Below are positions 18,400 to 29,374 of a stretch of 64,000 nt of DNA, piece after piece. The translations under genes were made by a program, and so were the position numbers. Positions within the stretch are counted from its first letter, which is position 1. Each line of letters begins with the position of its first letter. The stretch lies in assembly GCF_021602345.1 (NCBI RefSeq), contig NZ_BQID01000003.1:310001-374000 (forward strand), given 5' to 3'. Origin of the DNA: Pseudomonas pharyngis. Lineage in GTDB: Bacteria; Pseudomonadota; Gammaproteobacteria; Pseudomonadales; Pseudomonadaceae. A model generated the notes under the pieces. It was not told the DNA's origin and did not search any database. It saw nothing but the letters and a program-made list of their open reading frames with translations.

Positions 18400-18822
18400 T
18401 TAAGATTTACGCGCGACGCGTTCGAGCAATGCCGTCAGCTCATCGAGCTTAGCAGAGAGTGTCTCAACGTCATGTTTAGACGGAATGCCGATACGATTCA
18501 AGGCACTGGCGACACGTGTGTCGAACGCCTTCTCGACCTTGTCGAGCTGAACTTCGACCCGGCCTTTGAAAGAGCTGACTTCGCTCTTGGCTTCATCGAT
18601 CTCGGCGTTGGCCGCTTCGAGTTTTTCGGTGACGGCTTTTTTGCCTTTCTTTTCAACAGTTTGACCAGCCTTGATCAACTCCTGAAAGTACTCGCTGCCT
18701 TCCTGACCGACCTTGGTGTAGGCACCCAGGCCTGCCAGCCAGATCTTGCGGGCATAGGATTTGACGTCGCTCAGAGCGGAAGTCGAAGCGTCGATTTTTT
18801 TCTTCAAAATGACTTTGGCCAT
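18400..18822 (-). CDS. phaI: Phasin PhaI
   Basis: A 140-aa granule-coat protein. The start MAKVILKKKID is chosen because it follows GAGGTGCACC and gives the family length; the frame opens 20 codons upstream without conserved sequence. It shares the core ARKIWLAGLGAYTKVGQEG with PhaF (RKIWLAGLGVYSKI), so the two are paralogues, PhaI being the short form without a DNA-binding tail. A heptad-like C-terminal stretch (VETLSAKLDELTALLERV) is probably the oligomerisation helix. First gene of phaI-phaF. Confidence 0.95.
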   Translation of the reverse strand: MAKVILKKKIDASTSALSDVKSYARKIWLAGLGAYTKVGQEGSEYFQELIKAGQTVEKKGKKAVTEKLEAANAEIDEAKSEVSSFKGRVEVQLDKVEKAFDTRVASALNRIGIPSKHDVETLSAKLDELTALLERVARKS

Positions 18823-18943
18823 GGTGCACCTCACGCGCAGAAGGTTTGAGGAACTGCCCTGACGAGTGTCGGGCTCAGGCACAAAGTAGGGAGAAAAATT
18901 AGAAACGGCACCCTAACAACTGACATAAAAGGCAGGTGCACGA

Positions 18944-18977
18944 GAAAAAAACGGGGAGCCCGAAGCTCCCCGTTTTG
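18944..18977. terminator. Terminator between the small PHA-system gene and phaI
   Basis: AAAAAAACGGGGAG, CCCGAAG, CTCCCCGTTTT: a strong hairpin 10 bases beyond the stop of the 91-aa gene (minus strand). Confidence 0.85.
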
Positions 18978-18983
18978 TCCTGA

Positions 18984-19259
18984 TCAGACCAGCGCTTTAT
19001 CCAGCGCCTTTTCGATCTCGGCTTTGATCATGCCGCTCATGGCCGACATCATCAGGCCCAGTTCCACGTCGACCCGGATCGAATCCTCGGCCACGTGCAC
19101 CGCGCCCTTCACGCCCGAACGCTTGAGGTTCAGGACATCGCCCGACCACTGCGGCTCCAGGCCATATTGATCGGAGAGTTTCTGCGCCAGTTTGTCGGCT
19201 TTCTCGCGGGCCGCTTCCTTGCCCAGGCTGTGGGCACGCTCAACACTGATATGGGCCAT
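18984..19259 (-). CDS. Small polyhydroxyalkanoic acid system family protein
   Basis: A 91-aa protein of the family known from PHA loci (PHA_gran_rgn type). The pattern seen is an N-terminal helix rich in Lys/Ala (AHSLGKEAAREKADKLAQKL), then a beta-like segment (PQWSGDVLNLKRSGVKGAVHVAEDSIRVDVELG) and a C-terminal helix ending in EKALDKAL. The mechanism is not known. It is upstream of phaI in the same direction but separated from it by a terminator, and divergent from ubiE across about 165 bases in which I see no clear operator. Confidence 0.8.
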   Translation of the reverse strand: MAHISVERAHSLGKEAAREKADKLAQKLSDQYGLEPQWSGDVLNLKRSGVKGAVHVAEDSIRVDVELGLMMSAMSGMIKAEIEKALDKALV

Positions 19260-19424
19260 TGAATGACTCCTGCTTTTTGAATGGGGCTATGAATGCCTGC
19301 AACGAATCTTGACCGCCACTGCGGCAAATCGTCCCGAAGGTTGCCCATCTTACCTTTAGCCATTCCAAGACAAAGCATGGCTTGGGGATTAGAATGTCGC
19401 GCATTCTCTTTTGGTGACAGCGAT

Positions 19425-20195
19425 ATGACTGATCAGCGCAAAGGCAGCGATGCCGAACCCACCACTCACTTCGGCTTCAAAAACGTTCCGGAAAGCCAGA
19501 AAGCGGAAAAAGTCGCTGAGGTGTTCCACTCCGTGGCCGCCAAGTACGACCTGATGAACGACCTTCTGTCGGGCGGCATGCACCGTCTGTGGAAGCGTTT
19601 CGCGATCGAACTGTCGGGTGTACGCGCCGGCAACCGCGTGCTGGACATCGCCGGCGGTACGGGTGACCTGACCAAGAAATTCTCGCACCTGGTCGGCCCG
19701 ACCGGTCAGGTGGTGCTGGCCGACATCAACGAATCCATGCTCAAGGTCGGTCGTGACCGCCTGCTGGACGTCGGTGTTTCGGGCAACGTCGAATTCGTCC
19801 AGGCCGACGCTGAAAAGCTGCCGTTCCCGGACAACCATTTCGACTGCGTGACCATCGCCTTCGGCCTGCGCAACGTGACGCACAAGGAAGACGCCCTGCG
19901 CTCGATGCTGCGCGTCCTCAAGCCGGGCGGCCGCCTGCTGGTGCTGGAGTTCTCCAAGCCGACCAACGCGCTGATGTCCAAGGCCTACGACGCCTACTCG
20001 TTCGCCTTCATGCCGCTGATGGGCAAGCTGATCACCAACGACTCGGAAAGCTATCGTTACCTGGCCGAATCGATCCGCATGCACCCGAATCAGGAAACCC
20101 TGAAGTCGATGATGGTCGACGCCGGTTTTGACCGCGTGACCTATCACAACATGACCGCAGGCATCGTCGCCCTGCACCGCGGCATCAAGCCCTGA
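19425..20195 (+). CDS. ubiE: Ubiquinone/menaquinone C-methyltransferase
   Basis: SAM-dependent C-methyltransferase of ubiquinone synthesis (256 aa). The start MTDQRKGSD gives the family length; the frame extends 44 codons upstream without support. SAM motif I is [11 protein letters not shown]; the UbiE signatures [17 protein letters not shown] and [17 protein letters not shown] are present, and the C-terminal [15 protein letters not shown] is typical. The stop TGA shares a base with the next start (TGATG), so ubiJ is translationally coupled. Confidence 0.97.
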   Translation: MTDQRKGSDAEPTTHFGFKNVPESQKAEKVAEVFHSVAAKYDLMNDLLSGGMHRLWKRFAIELSGVRAGNRVLDIAGGTGDLTKKFSHLVGPTGQVVLADINESMLKVGRDRLLDVGVSGNVEFVQADAEKLPFPDNHFDCVTIAFGLRNVTHKEDALRSMLRVLKPGGRLLVLEFSKPTNALMSKAYDAYSFAFMPLMGKLITNDSESYRYLAESIRMHPNQETLKSMMVDAGFDRVTYHNMTAGIVALHRGIKP

Positions 20196-20818
20196 TGCTG
20201 CTGACCGGGCTGCTCGCCAGCGTCGAACTCGGCCTGAACCGCGTGCTGCGTCTCGACAGCACGGCGCTGCCGCGACTGGCGCACCTGACCGGCAAAGTGA
20301 TTGCCGTGGATTGCCGCAGCCCGGCGCTGCAACTGTTCATTCTGCCGAGCGACGAAGGCCTGATGCTGGCGTCCCACTGGGAAACAGGCGTCGACTGCAC
20401 CCTGCGCGCCCCGGCCTCGAGTCTGGTGAAACTGGCCCTGAGCAAGGACAAGACGGCGGTGCTGCACGCGCCGGAAGTCGAACTCGACGGCGACAGCGGC
20501 GTGCTGCTGGAGCTGGCGGGCGTGCTGCAGGACCTGGAGCTGGACTGGGAGTACGAACTCTCGCGCTGGCTGGGACCTGTCGCCACGCAACTGGTCGGCG
20601 GCCACCTGCGCAGCCGCGCCCGCTGGTATCAACAAGGATTTGCCAGCCTCAACCAGAACCTCGCCGAATACCTGGCCGAAGAATCGCGCACCCTCGTCGG
20701 TCAGCGCGAAGCCGAAGCCCGTTTCAGCGAACTGGACCGGATCAAACTCGATCTGGAACGTCTCGAGGCGCGCTTCGAGCGCCTTTCCCGATCCCTCGAC
20801 CCAAGCGATAACGCATGA
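20195..20818 (+). CDS. ubiJ: Ubiquinone biosynthesis accessory factor UbiJ (SCP2 domain)
   Basis: A 207-aa protein between ubiE and ubiB. The first about 110 residues form an SCP2-like lipid-binding domain ([36 protein letters not shown]); the C-terminus is a coiled coil ([24 protein letters not shown]). UbiJ is thought to hold hydrophobic quinone intermediates for the Ubi enzyme complex. It overlaps ubiE by one base and ubiB by four (ATGA). Confidence 0.92.
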   Translation: MLLTGLLASVELGLNRVLRLDSTALPRLAHLTGKVIAVDCRSPALQLFILPSDEGLMLASHWETGVDCTLRAPASSLVKLALSKDKTAVLHAPEVELDGDSGVLLELAGVLQDLELDWEYELSRWLGPVATQLVGGHLRSRARWYQQGFASLNQNLAEYLAEESRTLVGQREAEARFSELDRIKLDLERLEARFERLSRSLDPSDNA

Positions 20819-22419
20819 AGCTGCTCGCCGTCCGCCGTCTGTTGCGCATCCAGCGCGTCGTGATCCGCTACCGCCTCGATGACCTGCTGTTCGACCTGCC
20901 TTTGCCGTGGTTCCTGCTGGCGCTGCGCTATGTCCTGCCTTGGCGCTGGTTCCCGCGCAAGCCGCTGGACCTGAGCCGTGGCGCACGCCTGCGCCTGGCG
21001 TTGCAGGACCTGGGGCCGATCTTCATCAAGTTCGGGCAGATCCTCTCGACCCGCCGCGACCTGCTGCCGGAAGACATCGCCGATGAGCTGATGCGGTTGC
21101 AGGACCGCGTGCCGCCGTTCGATTCGCAGCTGTCGGTCAAATTGATCGAAGAACAACTGGGCAAGAAGATCAGCGAAGTGTTCAGCCGCTTCGACGTCGA
21201 ACCGCTGGCCTCGGCTTCGGTGGCACAGGTACACGCCGCGCAACTGAAGACTGGCGAAGAAGTGGTGGTCAAGGTGATCCGCCCGGGTCTGAAACCGATC
21301 ATCGCCCAGGATCTGGCGTGGCTGTTCATCCTCGCCCGCGCCGCCGAGAAGGTCTCCGCCGATGCCCGTCTGCTGCACCCGGTGGACGTGGTCAGCGACT
21401 ACGAAAAAACCATCTACGACGAACTCGACCTGTTGCGCGAGGCGGCCAACGCCAGCCAGTTGAAACGTAACTTCGAAGGCTCGCCGCTGCTCTACGTGCC
21501 GCAAGTCTATTGGGACTGGTGCCGGCCGAAAGTGCTGGTGATGGAGCGCATCTACGGGATTCAGGTGACCGATCTGGCGACCCTCGCCGACCAGCGCACC
21601 GACATGAAAATGCTCGCCGAACGTGGCGTGGAGATCTTCTTCACCCAGGTGTTCCGCGACAGTTTCTTCCACGCCGACATGCACCCGGGCAACATCTTCG
21701 TCAGCACCGTCAACCCGTGGAGCCCGCAGTACATCGCGATCGACTGCGGCATCGTCGGCAGCCTGACCCCGGAAGACCAGGATTATCTGGCGCGAAACCT
21801 GTTTGCCTTCTTCAAGCGCGACTACCGCCGCGTGGCGCAATTGCACATCGATTCGGGCTGGGTGCCGGCGGAAACCAAGCTCAACGAATTCGAAGCGGCG
21901 ATCCGTACCGTGTGCGAACCGATCTTCGAAAAACCATTAAAAGATATTTCATTTGGCCAGGTGCTGATGCGCCTGTTCCAGACCGCGCGCCGCTTCAACA
22001 TGGAAGTGCAGCCGCAACTCGTATTGCTGCAAAAGACCCTGCTGAACATCGAAGGCCTGGGCCGTCAGCTGTACCCGGACCTCGATCTGTGGAACACCGC
22101 GCAGCCGTTCCTCGAACGCTGGATGCGCGAGCGCGTCAGCCCGAAAGCCTTGCTCGGCAACGTCCAGAGCCAGTTCGAACAACTGCCGCACCTGGCCAAC
22201 ATGGCCCGCGATCTGCTCGAACGCATGTCCCAGCCCCACGCCAACGACCCGCCGCCACCGTGGAAAAAACGCAAGGACGACTGGTTCCTGCGCCTGCTCG
22301 GCAGCGCCCATCTGGCGGGCGGTACGATCCTCGCCGCCGGGGGCCCGATGCACGAACTGGGGCATTGGCCCGCCGGGATCATGGTGGCAGTCGGCTTGTA
22401 TCTGGTCGTTCGCCGATAG
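20815..22419 (+). CDS. ubiB: UbiB atypical kinase/ATPase of ubiquinone synthesis
   Basis: A 534-aa ABC1/ADCK-family protein. [14 protein letters not shown] is the KxGQ motif; [23 protein letters not shown] is the Ala-rich nucleotide loop with the invariant Lys; [10 protein letters not shown] and IAIDCG are the catalytic and metal-binding motifs. Two hydrophobic segments at the C-terminus (about residues 495-530) anchor it in the inner membrane. It supports extraction or processing of quinone intermediates through ATP hydrolysis. Confidence 0.96.
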   Translation: MKLLAVRRLLRIQRVVIRYRLDDLLFDLPLPWFLLALRYVLPWRWFPRKPLDLSRGARLRLALQDLGPIFIKFGQILSTRRDLLPEDIADELMRLQDRVPPFDSQLSVKLIEEQLGKKISEVFSRFDVEPLASASVAQVHAAQLKTGEEVVVKVIRPGLKPIIAQDLAWLFILARAAEKVSADARLLHPVDVVSDYEKTIYDELDLLREAANASQLKRNFEGSPLLYVPQVYWDWCRPKVLVMERIYGIQVTDLATLADQRTDMKMLAERGVEIFFTQVFRDSFFHADMHPGNIFVSTVNPWSPQYIAIDCGIVGSLTPEDQDYLARNLFAFFKRDYRRVAQLHIDSGWVPAETKLNEFEAAIRTVCEPIFEKPLKDISFGQVLMRLFQTARRFNMEVQPQLVLLQKTLLNIEGLGRQLYPDLDLWNTAQPFLERWMRERVSPKALLGNVQSQFEQLPHLANMARDLLERMSQPHANDPPPPWKKRKDDWFLRLLGSAHLAGGTILAAGGPMHELGHWPAGIMVAVGLYLVVRR

Positions 22420-22499
22420 CCAGTTCCGTGATCGGCTGGCACACTGTTTCAACGCCTGAACCCGACTATTGAAGTGTGGGTTCGCTGTCGGAGTCGAAG

Positions 22500-22901
22500 A
22501 TGAAAAACTGGCTGGACGAGATCAAGTGGGACGCCGATGGCCTGGTGCCGGCGATTGCTCAGGATCACAAGACCGGACGCGTATTGATGATGGCCTGGAT
22601 GAACCGCGAAGCCCTGGAGCTGACCGCGGCGGAAAACCGTGCCATCTATTGGTCACGTTCCCGTGGCAAGCTGTGGCGCAAGGGCGAAGAGTCCGGCCAC
22701 GTACAGACGCTGCATGAAATGCGTCTGGACTGCGACGCCGACGTCATCATCCTGATGGTCGAACAGATCGGCGACATCGCTTGCCATACCGGCCGTCAAA
22801 GCTGCTTCTACCGCGTCTTCGAAAACGGCGACTGGAAAACGGTCGACCCGGTCCTGAAAGACCCGCACGCTATTTACTCCGCAGGACACAAACATGAGTG
22901 A
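22500..22901 (+). CDS. hisI: Phosphoribosyl-AMP cyclohydrolase
   Basis: Third step of histidine synthesis (133 aa). The metal-binding signature is seen in [12 protein letters not shown] together with the late Cys pair in [29 protein letters not shown] is the substrate-binding stretch. The start [10 protein letters not shown] fits the family. Unlike in enterobacteria the gene is not fused to hisE; the two overlap by eight bases. Confidence 0.97.
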   Translation: MKNWLDEIKWDADGLVPAIAQDHKTGRVLMMAWMNREALELTAAENRAIYWSRSRGKLWRKGEESGHVQTLHEMRLDCDADVIILMVEQIGDIACHTGRQSCFYRVFENGDWKTVDPVLKDPHAIYSAGHKHE

Positions 22902-23226
22902 CACCCTGACCCGCCTTGCTCAGGTGCTGGAAGAGCGCAAGGGCGCAGCCGCCGACAGCTCGTATGTCGCCAGCCTGTATCACAAGGGTCTGAACAAGAT
23001 TCTGGAGAAAGTCGGCGAAGAATCGGTCGAAACGATCATTGCCGCCAAGGACGCCGCCGTCAGCGGCGACTGCAGCGACGTGATCTACGAGACCGCCGAC
23101 CTGTGGTTCCACAGCATGGTCATGCTTGCCCAGCTGGGGCAGCATCCGCAGGCGGTGCTGGATGAACTGGATCGCCGTTTCGGCCTGTCCGGACACGTCG
23201 AGAAAGCCTCGCGCCCGTCCGCCTGA
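22894..23226 (+). CDS. hisE: Phosphoribosyl-ATP pyrophosphatase
   Basis: Second step of histidine synthesis (110 aa), an all-helical MazG-like enzyme. [15 protein letters not shown] is the metal-binding EExxE-type motif and [18 protein letters not shown] the second acidic helix. It overlaps hisI by eight bases and is followed 25 bases later by tatA. Confidence 0.96.
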   Translation: MSDTLTRLAQVLEERKGAAADSSYVASLYHKGLNKILEKVGEESVETIIAAKDAAVSGDCSDVIYETADLWFHSMVMLAQLGQHPQAVLDELDRRFGLSGHVEKASRPSA

Positions 23227-23251
23227 ACAACTTCAAAAGAGGAACAGCAAC

Positions 23252-23530
23252 ATGGGCATTTTTGACTGGAAACACTGGATCGTCATCCTGGTGGTCGTGG
23301 TACTGGTGTTCGGTACCAAGAAACTGAAGAACCTCGGCACCGACGTTGGCGAGTCGATCAAGGGCTTCCGTAAAGCCATGAACGACGACGAAAAACCGGC
23401 CGATCCGACCGTCACGCCTGCGCAACCGGTGCCACCGGTACAGCCGCAAGCCACCGCTCAGGCCAACCCGCCGCACACCATCGACGTGCAGGCGCAGAAA
23501 GTCGAAGAGCCGATCCGCAAAGACGTGTGA
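23252..23530 (+). CDS. tatA: Twin-arginine translocase subunit TatA
   Basis: A 92-aa pore-forming Tat subunit. The start MGIFDWKHW follows AGAGGAAC; the longer open frame upstream overlaps hisE and is ignored. One short membrane helix ([13 protein letters not shown]), then an amphipathic helix with the [24 protein letters not shown] signature in two parts, then a Pro/Gln-rich tail. Confidence 0.96.
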   Translation: MGIFDWKHWIVILVVVVLVFGTKKLKNLGTDVGESIKGFRKAMNDDEKPADPTVTPAQPVPPVQPQATAQANPPHTIDVQAQKVEEPIRKDV

Positions 23531-23540
23531 GCACTGACTA

Positions 23541-23987
23541 ATGTTTGGTATCAGCTTCTCTGAACTGCTGCTCGTCGGCCTCGTCGCCCTGCTGGTGCTG
23601 GGCCCCGAGCGTCTGCCGGGCGCTGCACGCACCGCCGGCCTGTGGGTCGGACGGCTGAAGCGCAGCTTCAACGCGATCAAACAGGAAGTTGAGCGTGAAA
23701 TCGGTGCCGACGAAATCCGCCGGCAACTGCACAACGAGCACATCCTGTCGCTGGAACAGGAGGCGCGGAAGATTTTCACGCCGGTTCAGCAGGAGCCGAC
23801 GCCGGTCGAGCATGTGGGTGAGCAGACGATTCACAGCCCTGCCGCTCCAACGCCAGCGGCACCTGCTGTAGCGCCAACCGAATCAGCGCCTGTCGTCGCG
23901 CCAGCCTCGGTTGAACACGTAGCCCAAACCGCCGCGCCGACCACACCAGCGCCAAACGACACCACTCTGCCGCCGCGAGCCCCATGA
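23541..23987 (+). CDS. tatB: Twin-arginine translocase subunit TatB
   Basis: A 148-aa receptor-complex subunit. [26 protein letters not shown] is the typical TatB helix and the Glu-Pro hinge; a long amphipathic helix follows and the last about 60 residues are an Ala/Pro/Thr-rich tail. It overlaps tatC by four bases (ATGA). Confidence 0.95.
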   Translation: MFGISFSELLLVGLVALLVLGPERLPGAARTAGLWVGRLKRSFNAIKQEVEREIGADEIRRQLHNEHILSLEQEARKIFTPVQQEPTPVEHVGEQTIHSPAAPTPAAPAVAPTESAPVVAPASVEHVAQTAAPTTPAPNDTTLPPRAP

Positions 23988-24772
23988 GCGATCTCCCCGA
24001 AAACGACCAGCACATGCCGCTGGTTTCGCACCTCACCGAGTTGCGCACCCGCCTGCTGCGTTGCGTGGCGGCGATCTTCATCATCTTCGCCGGGCTGTTT
24101 GCCTTCACCCAGCAGATCTACACCTTTGTTTCGACGCCGCTGCGTGAATACCTGCCGGCCGGCGCGACAATGATCGCCACCGACGTGTCGTCGCCGTTCC
24201 TGACGCCGCTGAAACTGACGATGATGGTCTCGCTGTTCCTGGCGATTCCGGTGATCCTGCATCAGATCTGGGGCTTCATCGCACCGGGCCTGTACAAGCA
24301 CGAGAAGCGTGTCGCAGTGCCGTTGCTGATCTCCAGCATCCTGCTGTTCTACACCGGCATGGCGTTCGCCTACTTCTTCGTGTTCCCGCTGATCTTCAAG
24401 TTCTTCGCCTCGGCCACCCCGGCCGGTGTGGAAATGATGACCGACATCACCAGTTACCTCGATTTCGTCATGACGCTGTTCTTCGCCTTCGGCGTGGCGT
24501 TCGAAATCCCGGTGGCCGTGGTGCTGCTGGTGTGGATCGGCGTGGTCGACGTCAAATACCTGAAGAAGATCCGCCCGTACGTGATCATCGGCTGCTTCGT
24601 GGTCGGCATGATCCTGACCCCGCCGGACATCTTTTCCCAGACCCTGCTGGCCGTGCCGATGTGGATGCTGTTCGAAGTCGGCATCCTGTTCGGCAGTCTG
24701 GTCAGCAAGCGCGAGCGCCCGGAAGAAACCGCCGACGATCACAACGATCAGCCGCCAGCGACTCAGCCATGA
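23984..24772 (+). CDS. tatC: Twin-arginine translocase subunit TatC
   Basis: A 262-aa polytopic receptor for twin-arginine signal peptides, with six hydrophobic segments. [14 protein letters not shown] near the N-terminus and the periplasmic FLTPLKLTM are conserved TatC features; the cytoplasmic loop with the YKHEKR region follows. Its end overlaps rsmE by four bases. Confidence 0.96.
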   Translation: MSDLPENDQHMPLVSHLTELRTRLLRCVAAIFIIFAGLFAFTQQIYTFVSTPLREYLPAGATMIATDVSSPFLTPLKLTMMVSLFLAIPVILHQIWGFIAPGLYKHEKRVAVPLLISSILLFYTGMAFAYFFVFPLIFKFFASATPAGVEMMTDITSYLDFVMTLFFAFGVAFEIPVAVVLLVWIGVVDVKYLKKIRPYVIIGCFVVGMILTPPDIFSQTLLAVPMWMLFEVGILFGSLVSKRERPEETADDHNDQPPATQP

Positions 24773-25476
24773 ACCTGCTGCTGCTCGAAGAGGCCGACTT
24801 CATCGCGGCCGACCGGGTCGTGCTGCGCGATCGGCGCCTGACCCACATGCAGGAAGTCCACCGTTCGGAAGTCGGCGACAGCCTGCGGGTCGGGCGCATC
24901 AACGGGTTGATGGGCTCGGCCGAGCTGCTGCGCCTGGACGCGGGTGAGGCCGAACTGCGGGTCACCCTCGATCAACCGCCGCCGGCCAAACTGCCACTGA
25001 CCCTGGTACTCGCCCTGCCCCGCCCGAAGATGCTGCGCCGGGTGTTCCAGACCGTGGCGACCATGGGCGTGTCGAAGGTGATTCTGGTCAACAGCTACCG
25101 GGTCGAGAAAAGCTTCTGGCAAACGCCGTTCCTGGAGCCGGAAGCGATTCGCGAACAACTGATCCTCGGCCTCGAACAGGCTCGGGATACGGTGCTGCCG
25201 GAGATCATCATCGAGAAGCGCTTCAAGCCGTTCGTCGAAGATTGCCTGCCGGCCATCACCGACGGCACCCTCGGTCTGGTCGGTCATCCGGGCAATTTCC
25301 CGCCCTGCCCCCGCGCCCTGAACGAACCGGTGACCCTGGCCATCGGCCCCGAGGGTGGCTGGATTCCCTACGAAATCGATTTGCTGGCCAAGGCCGGGCT
25401 GCAACCGGTGCAACTGGGCGAGCGAATCCTGCGGGTCGAAACCGCCGTCACCGCGCTGCTCGCCCGGCTGTTCTGA
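24769..25476 (+). CDS. rsmE: 16S rRNA (uracil1498-N3)-methyltransferase
   Basis: A 235-aa SPOUT-class methyltransferase. The N-terminal PUA-like domain ([19 protein letters not shown]) precedes the knotted SAM domain with [16 protein letters not shown], the family signature, and [12 protein letters not shown] near the C-terminus. The start at [10 protein letters not shown] gives the family length and an ATGA overlap with tatC. Confidence 0.95.
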   Translation: MNLLLLEEADFIAADRVVLRDRRLTHMQEVHRSEVGDSLRVGRINGLMGSAELLRLDAGEAELRVTLDQPPPAKLPLTLVLALPRPKMLRRVFQTVATMGVSKVILVNSYRVEKSFWQTPFLEPEAIREQLILGLEQARDTVLPEIIIEKRFKPFVEDCLPAITDGTLGLVGHPGNFPPCPRALNEPVTLAIGPEGGWIPYEIDLLAKAGLQPVQLGERILRVETAVTALLARLF

Positions 25477-25567
25477 AGTCTTCTCCGGACAAAAGGCGTT
25501 ACAGATTGCCATCATGCGGCCGATACCCTCCCCATAAGTCCAATTAGTGGTCCTAGGGAGTCGTCGC

Positions 25568-27484
25568 ATGTACCGTTGGTTAGCCGAGAGTCTTGGAAAC
25601 GTCAGCGTTAAACGTAAGCTTGGAATCGGTTTCGGCCTGGTGCTGCTGCTGACCCTGTTGATCACCTTCACCGGCTGGACCGGCATGAGCGGGATCATCA
25701 GCCGGGGCGACAAGCTCGGCTTCATCTCCAGCCTCAACGAGCTGACCAAGGACCTGCGTCTGGCGCGTCTGGACTATGAAGCCCGCCGTGGCGAACAGGG
25801 CCCCGGTGCGGTCAACGACCTGCTCGGCAAACTCGAGGCCGGCCTGCAAAGCGCCCGCGGCATGATCGAGCAACCGTCCGACGTGGCCATGATCGATCAG
25901 CAACTGGCGGCGGTTGCCGAGTACAAACGCGCCTTTGGCGACATGACCCAGGCCACCGTGCAGCGTGAAGACGCCCGCAGCAAACTCGGCGCCAGCGCCG
26001 ATAACGCGGTGGCCAAGGTCAGCGAAGTCGAGAAATCCCTGCTGCAAGGCGACAGCGTCGCGCAATTCAACAGCGTGATCGAGCTGAGCAAACTGCTGCA
26101 GCAGGCGCGCTATCAGGTGCGCGGCTACACCTACAGCGGCAAGGCCGAAGCCGAACAACCGGCGCTGGATGCCATCGCCGCCGCCCTGAACAATCTGGAA
26201 AGCCTGCCGAGCAAACTGCCCGAGCAACACATCGCCAACCTGCAACAGGCCACCGAATCGCTGAAGGCTTATCGCGCCGCCGTCAGCCAGTTCCGCGACT
26301 CCCAGGTGAACAACGCCAAGGCGCTGGCTCGCATGTCGGCCCAGGGCGACATCCTGCTCGACGTCAGCAAGAAACTCACCGAATCTCAGACCATCGTCCG
26401 CGACACCGATGCCGCGCACGCCAAAAACATGCTGATGATCGCCACCCTGCTGGCCCTGGCCTTCGGTCTGCTCGCGGCCTGGGCGATCACCCGGCAGATC
26501 ATCATTCCGCTGGAGCAGACCCTGAAAGTCGCCGAACGCGTGGCCGCCGGTGACCTGACCCACAATCTGGTGTCCCTGCGCCGTGACGAACTCGGTCAAT
26601 TGCAGCGCTCGATGCAGAGCATGACCCAGGGCCTGCGCGAATTGATCGGTGGCATCAGCGACGGCGTGACCCAGATCGCCAGCGCCGCCGAAGAGTTGTC
26701 CGCGGTGACCGAGCAGACCAGCGCCGGGGTCAACAATCAGAAAGTCGAGACCGACCAGGTCGCCACCGCCATGAATGAAATGGCCGCCACCGTGCAGGAA
26801 GTCGCGCGTAACGCCGAGGAAGCTTCGGAAGCAGCGGTCGCTGCTGACCAGCAGGCCCGTGAAGGCGACAAGGTTGTCGGTGAAGCCATCGCCCAGATCG
26901 AACGTCTGGCCGCCGAAGTCGGCCATTCCACCGAGGCCATGGGCGAGCTCAAGCGCGAAAGCGACAAGATCGGCAGCGTGCTCGACGTGATCAAGTCCGT
27001 GGCCCAGCAAACCAACCTGCTGGCCCTCAACGCCGCCATCGAAGCCGCCCGTGCCGGTGAAGCCGGTCGAGGCTTTGCGGTGGTCGCCGACGAAGTCCGC
27101 AGCCTCGCCCAGCGCACCCAGAAGTCCACCGAAGAGATCGAAGAGCTGATCGTCGGTCTGCAGAACGGCACCCAGCAAGTGGCGACGATCATGGACAACA
27201 GCCGCACCTTGACCGACAGCAGTGTCGAGCTGACCCGGCGTGCCGGTGGCTCGCTGGAGAGCATCACTCGCACCGTTTCGGCGATTCAGGCGATGAACCA
27301 GCAGATCGCCGCAGCGGCCGAGCAACAGAGCGCCGTGGCTGAAGAGATCAACCGCAGCGTGCTGAACGTGCGAGATGTCTCGGATCAGACCTCGGCGGCC
27401 AGTGAAGAGACGGCGGCCTCCAGCGTCGAGCTGGCGCGCCTGGGCACTCACCTGCAAACGCTGGTGGGCCGGTTCAAGGTGTAA
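25568..27484 (+). CDS. Methyl-accepting chemotaxis protein with HBM-type sensor domain
   Basis: A 638-aa chemoreceptor. ATG at 25568 is preferred over GTG 25547 because AGGGAG lies eight bases before it. A first membrane helix ([16 protein letters not shown]) is followed by about 250 all-helical periplasmic residues, the size of a helical bimodular (HBM) domain, then a second helix ([18 protein letters not shown]), a HAMP domain, and the signalling tip [18 protein letters not shown]. It is the positional match of P. aeruginosa PA5072 (McpK), reported to bind 2-oxoglutarate; whether that ligand carries over is inference. No CheR-binding pentapeptide at the C-terminus. Confidence 0.92.
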   Translation: MYRWLAESLGNVSVKRKLGIGFGLVLLLTLLITFTGWTGMSGIISRGDKLGFISSLNELTKDLRLARLDYEARRGEQGPGAVNDLLGKLEAGLQSARGMIEQPSDVAMIDQQLAAVAEYKRAFGDMTQATVQREDARSKLGASADNAVAKVSEVEKSLLQGDSVAQFNSVIELSKLLQQARYQVRGYTYSGKAEAEQPALDAIAAALNNLESLPSKLPEQHIANLQQATESLKAYRAAVSQFRDSQVNNAKALARMSAQGDILLDVSKKLTESQTIVRDTDAAHAKNMLMIATLLALAFGLLAAWAITRQIIIPLEQTLKVAERVAAGDLTHNLVSLRRDELGQLQRSMQSMTQGLRELIGGISDGVTQIASAAEELSAVTEQTSAGVNNQKVETDQVATAMNEMAATVQEVARNAEEASEAAVAADQQAREGDKVVGEAIAQIERLAAEVGHSTEAMGELKRESDKIGSVLDVIKSVAQQTNLLALNAAIEAARAGEAGRGFAVVADEVRSLAQRTQKSTEEIEELIVGLQNGTQQVATIMDNSRTLTDSSVELTRRAGGSLESITRTVSAIQAMNQQIAAAAEQQSAVAEEINRSVLNVRDVSDQTSAASEETAASSVELARLGTHLQTLVGRFKV

Positions 27485-27493
27485 ACCGCGCAC

Positions 27494-27530
27494 ACAAAAA
27501 AATCGCAGCCATTGGCTGCGATTTTTTTTG
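27494..27530. terminator. Bidirectional terminator after the chemoreceptor
   Basis: AAAAAAATCGCAGCC, ATT, GGCTGCGATTTTTTTT between convergent genes: a strong stem with long A and T runs on both sides. Confidence 0.9.
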
Positions 27531-27538
27531 TCCTGTGT

Positions 27539-28294
27539 TTAGAGGACTTGCCGCAGGAACGCCTGGGCTCGCGGATCCTTCGGCGCATCGAAGAACTCCG
27601 CCGGCGAGGCGTCCTCCAGCAATTTGCCGTGATCGAAGAACAGCACCCGATCCGCCACTTCCCGGGCAAAACCCATTTCGTGGGTCACGCAGACCATGGT
27701 CATGCCTTCCACAGCCAGGTTTTTCATCACGTCCAGCACTTCGCCGACCATTTCCGGGTCGAGGGCCGAGGTCGGTTCGTCGAACAGCATGACCTTGGGG
27801 TCCATCGCCAGCGCCCGGGCAATCGCCACGCGCTGCTGCTGACCGCCGGAAAGGCGCGACGGGTACTCGCGGGCCTTCTGGGCGATGCCGACCTTCTCCA
27901 GCAATGCCAGAGCCTTGGCCTCGCTTTCCTTCTGGCCGCGCTTGCGCACGACTTTCTGCGCCAGGCACAGGTTTTCCAGCACGGTCATGTGCGGGAACAG
28001 ATTGAAATGCTGGAACACCATGCCGACTTCGCGGCGGTAGGCGTTGACGTCGGTTTTCGGGTCAGCCAGTTGCAGGCCGTCGATGCTTACCGAGCCGGAA
28101 TCGAATTCTTCCAGACCATTAAGGCAACGCAGAAAGGTCGATTTGCCGGAACCGGACGGGCCAATCACCACCAGCACTTCACCCTTGGCCACGGACGTGC
28201 TGACGTTATCCACCGCGCGCACCACTTGCCCACGGGTGTCGAAGACTTTTACCAGATCGCGGACTTCAATCACTTTGCGCGAGCCTCCGCTCAA
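27539..28294 (-). CDS. Polar amino-acid ABC transporter, ATP-binding subunit
   Basis: A 251-aa ATPase of the GlnQ/HisP type. Walker [10 protein letters not shown]-loop in [11 protein letters not shown], signature LSGGQQQR, Walker [14 protein letters not shown] and the H-loop VTHEMGF are all present. It overlaps the permease gene by 29 bases and ends just before a shared terminator. Third gene of the binding protein–permease–ATPase operon. Confidence 0.93.
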   Translation of the reverse strand: MSGGSRKVIEVRDLVKVFDTRGQVVRAVDNVSTSVAKGEVLVVIGPSGSGKSTFLRCLNGLEEFDSGSVSIDGLQLADPKTDVNAYRREVGMVFQHFNLFPHMTVLENLCLAQKVVRKRGQKESEAKALALLEKVGIAQKAREYPSRLSGGQQQRVAIARALAMDPKVMLFDEPTSALDPEMVGEVLDVMKNLAVEGMTMVCVTHEMGFAREVADRVLFFDHGKLLEDASPAEFFDAPKDPRAQAFLRQVL

Positions 28295-29225
28295 GCCGGC
28301 TGGCGATTTTCGACAGCGGCAGGTTGATCAACAGGTACAGGCCGGCGACGCAGAACAGGATCTCGAACGGCGAGAACGACGTGGTGATGACTTCCCGGCC
28401 GCTTTTCAGCAGCTCGGTGATGGCGATCACCGACACCAGCGAAGTGTCTTTGACCAGACTGATGAACTGCCCGGCCAGCGGCGGCAGCACGCGCTTGAAT
28501 GCCTGCGGCAGCACCACATGACGCATCGACTGGCCAGCGCTCAGCCCCAGCGAACGCGCCGCTTCGTTCTGGCCGCGGGCAATCGACTGCACACCGGAAC
28601 GGATGATTTCCGCCACGTAGGCGCCGGTGAACAGCGACAGCGCGGCAATCCCGGCGAACTCCCGGGACAGGTTCATCACCGTGCCGATGAAGAAATAGAA
28701 AATGAAGATCTGCACCAGCAGCGGCGTACCGCGCACCAGTTCGACATAGATCGTCGACAGGTCGCGCAGGGTCGGGTTGCTCGACAGCCGGCACAGCCCG
28801 GTGGCCAGACCGATCAGCAGACCCAGCACCCCGGACACCACCGACAGCCAAAGCGTGGTCCACAGGCCCCACAGCAGCGGACCCGCTGCCCAATGCCGCG
28901 TCACGCCCACGACGTCGCCTTCGGCCACATCGTCGCCCTGAGCGAACTGCAGGCTGTTTTCGTCGACGGTCAGGTGCTGCTCGTCACCGGCATCGTTGCG
29001 CAGGGTGACCTGCGCGCTGCCGCCCTTGCGCACCAGTTCGCTGACGGTGGAAATGTCGGTCGCGCGCTGGGTTTCCTCGGCCTGATAGGCGAAGTACTGC
29101 GGCACGCGGTTCCAGCGCCATTCGTAAGACATCAGCGACGTGGCGTAATACAACGCGCCGGCCAGGCCGACCAGCACCAGCACGGTCAGAACGTGCCAGG
29201 GCCATTGGGCTTTTTTCTGTTTCAT
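28266..29225 (-). CDS. Polar amino-acid ABC transporter permease with enlarged N-terminal periplasmic part
   Basis: A 319-aa HisM-type inner-membrane subunit. The core (from about residue 115: [19 protein letters not shown]) has the usual helices and the EAA loop in [22 protein letters not shown]. Between the first helix ([19 protein letters not shown]) and the core there are about 85 extra residues, predicted periplasmic, with a short beta-like part ([22 protein letters not shown]). Family members are commonly 220-250 aa, so this insert is a real addition. Only one permease gene is present, so it probably forms a homodimer. Confidence 0.9.
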   Translation of the reverse strand: MKQKKAQWPWHVLTVLVLVGLAGALYYATSLMSYEWRWNRVPQYFAYQAEETQRATDISTVSELVRKGGSAQVTLRNDAGDEQHLTVDENSLQFAQGDDVAEGDVVGVTRHWAAGPLLWGLWTTLWLSVVSGVLGLLIGLATGLCRLSSNPTLRDLSTIYVELVRGTPLLVQIFIFYFFIGTVMNLSREFAGIAALSLFTGAYVAEIIRSGVQSIARGQNEAARSLGLSAGQSMRHVVLPQAFKRVLPPLAGQFISLVKDTSLVSVIAITELLKSGREVITTSFSPFEILFCVAGLYLLINLPLSKIASRLERRLAQSD

Positions 29226-29266
29226 GGGTTTAGCGAAATCCGAAAGTTATGTCGCCGGGGAGGCCG

Positions 29267-29348
29267 CCTTCGCGGGCAAGTCGAATCGTCGCACCGCCGC
29301 TCCCACAGGGAACGCATTCCAATGTGGGAGCGGGCTTGCTCGCGAATG
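29267..29348. repeat. Inverted REP doublet (one arm degenerate)
   Basis: The right arm is GTGGGAGCGGGCTTGCTCGC; the left arm is a diverged or expanded reverse-complement arm (CCTTCGCGGGCAAG, then a 16-base insert, then CCGCTCCCACAG). It lies between the binding-protein gene and the permease gene and may lower read-through or stabilise the upstream mRNA. Confidence 0.65.
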
Positions 29349-29374
29349 GGGCGACTCGGTCTATCTGACCGGGC

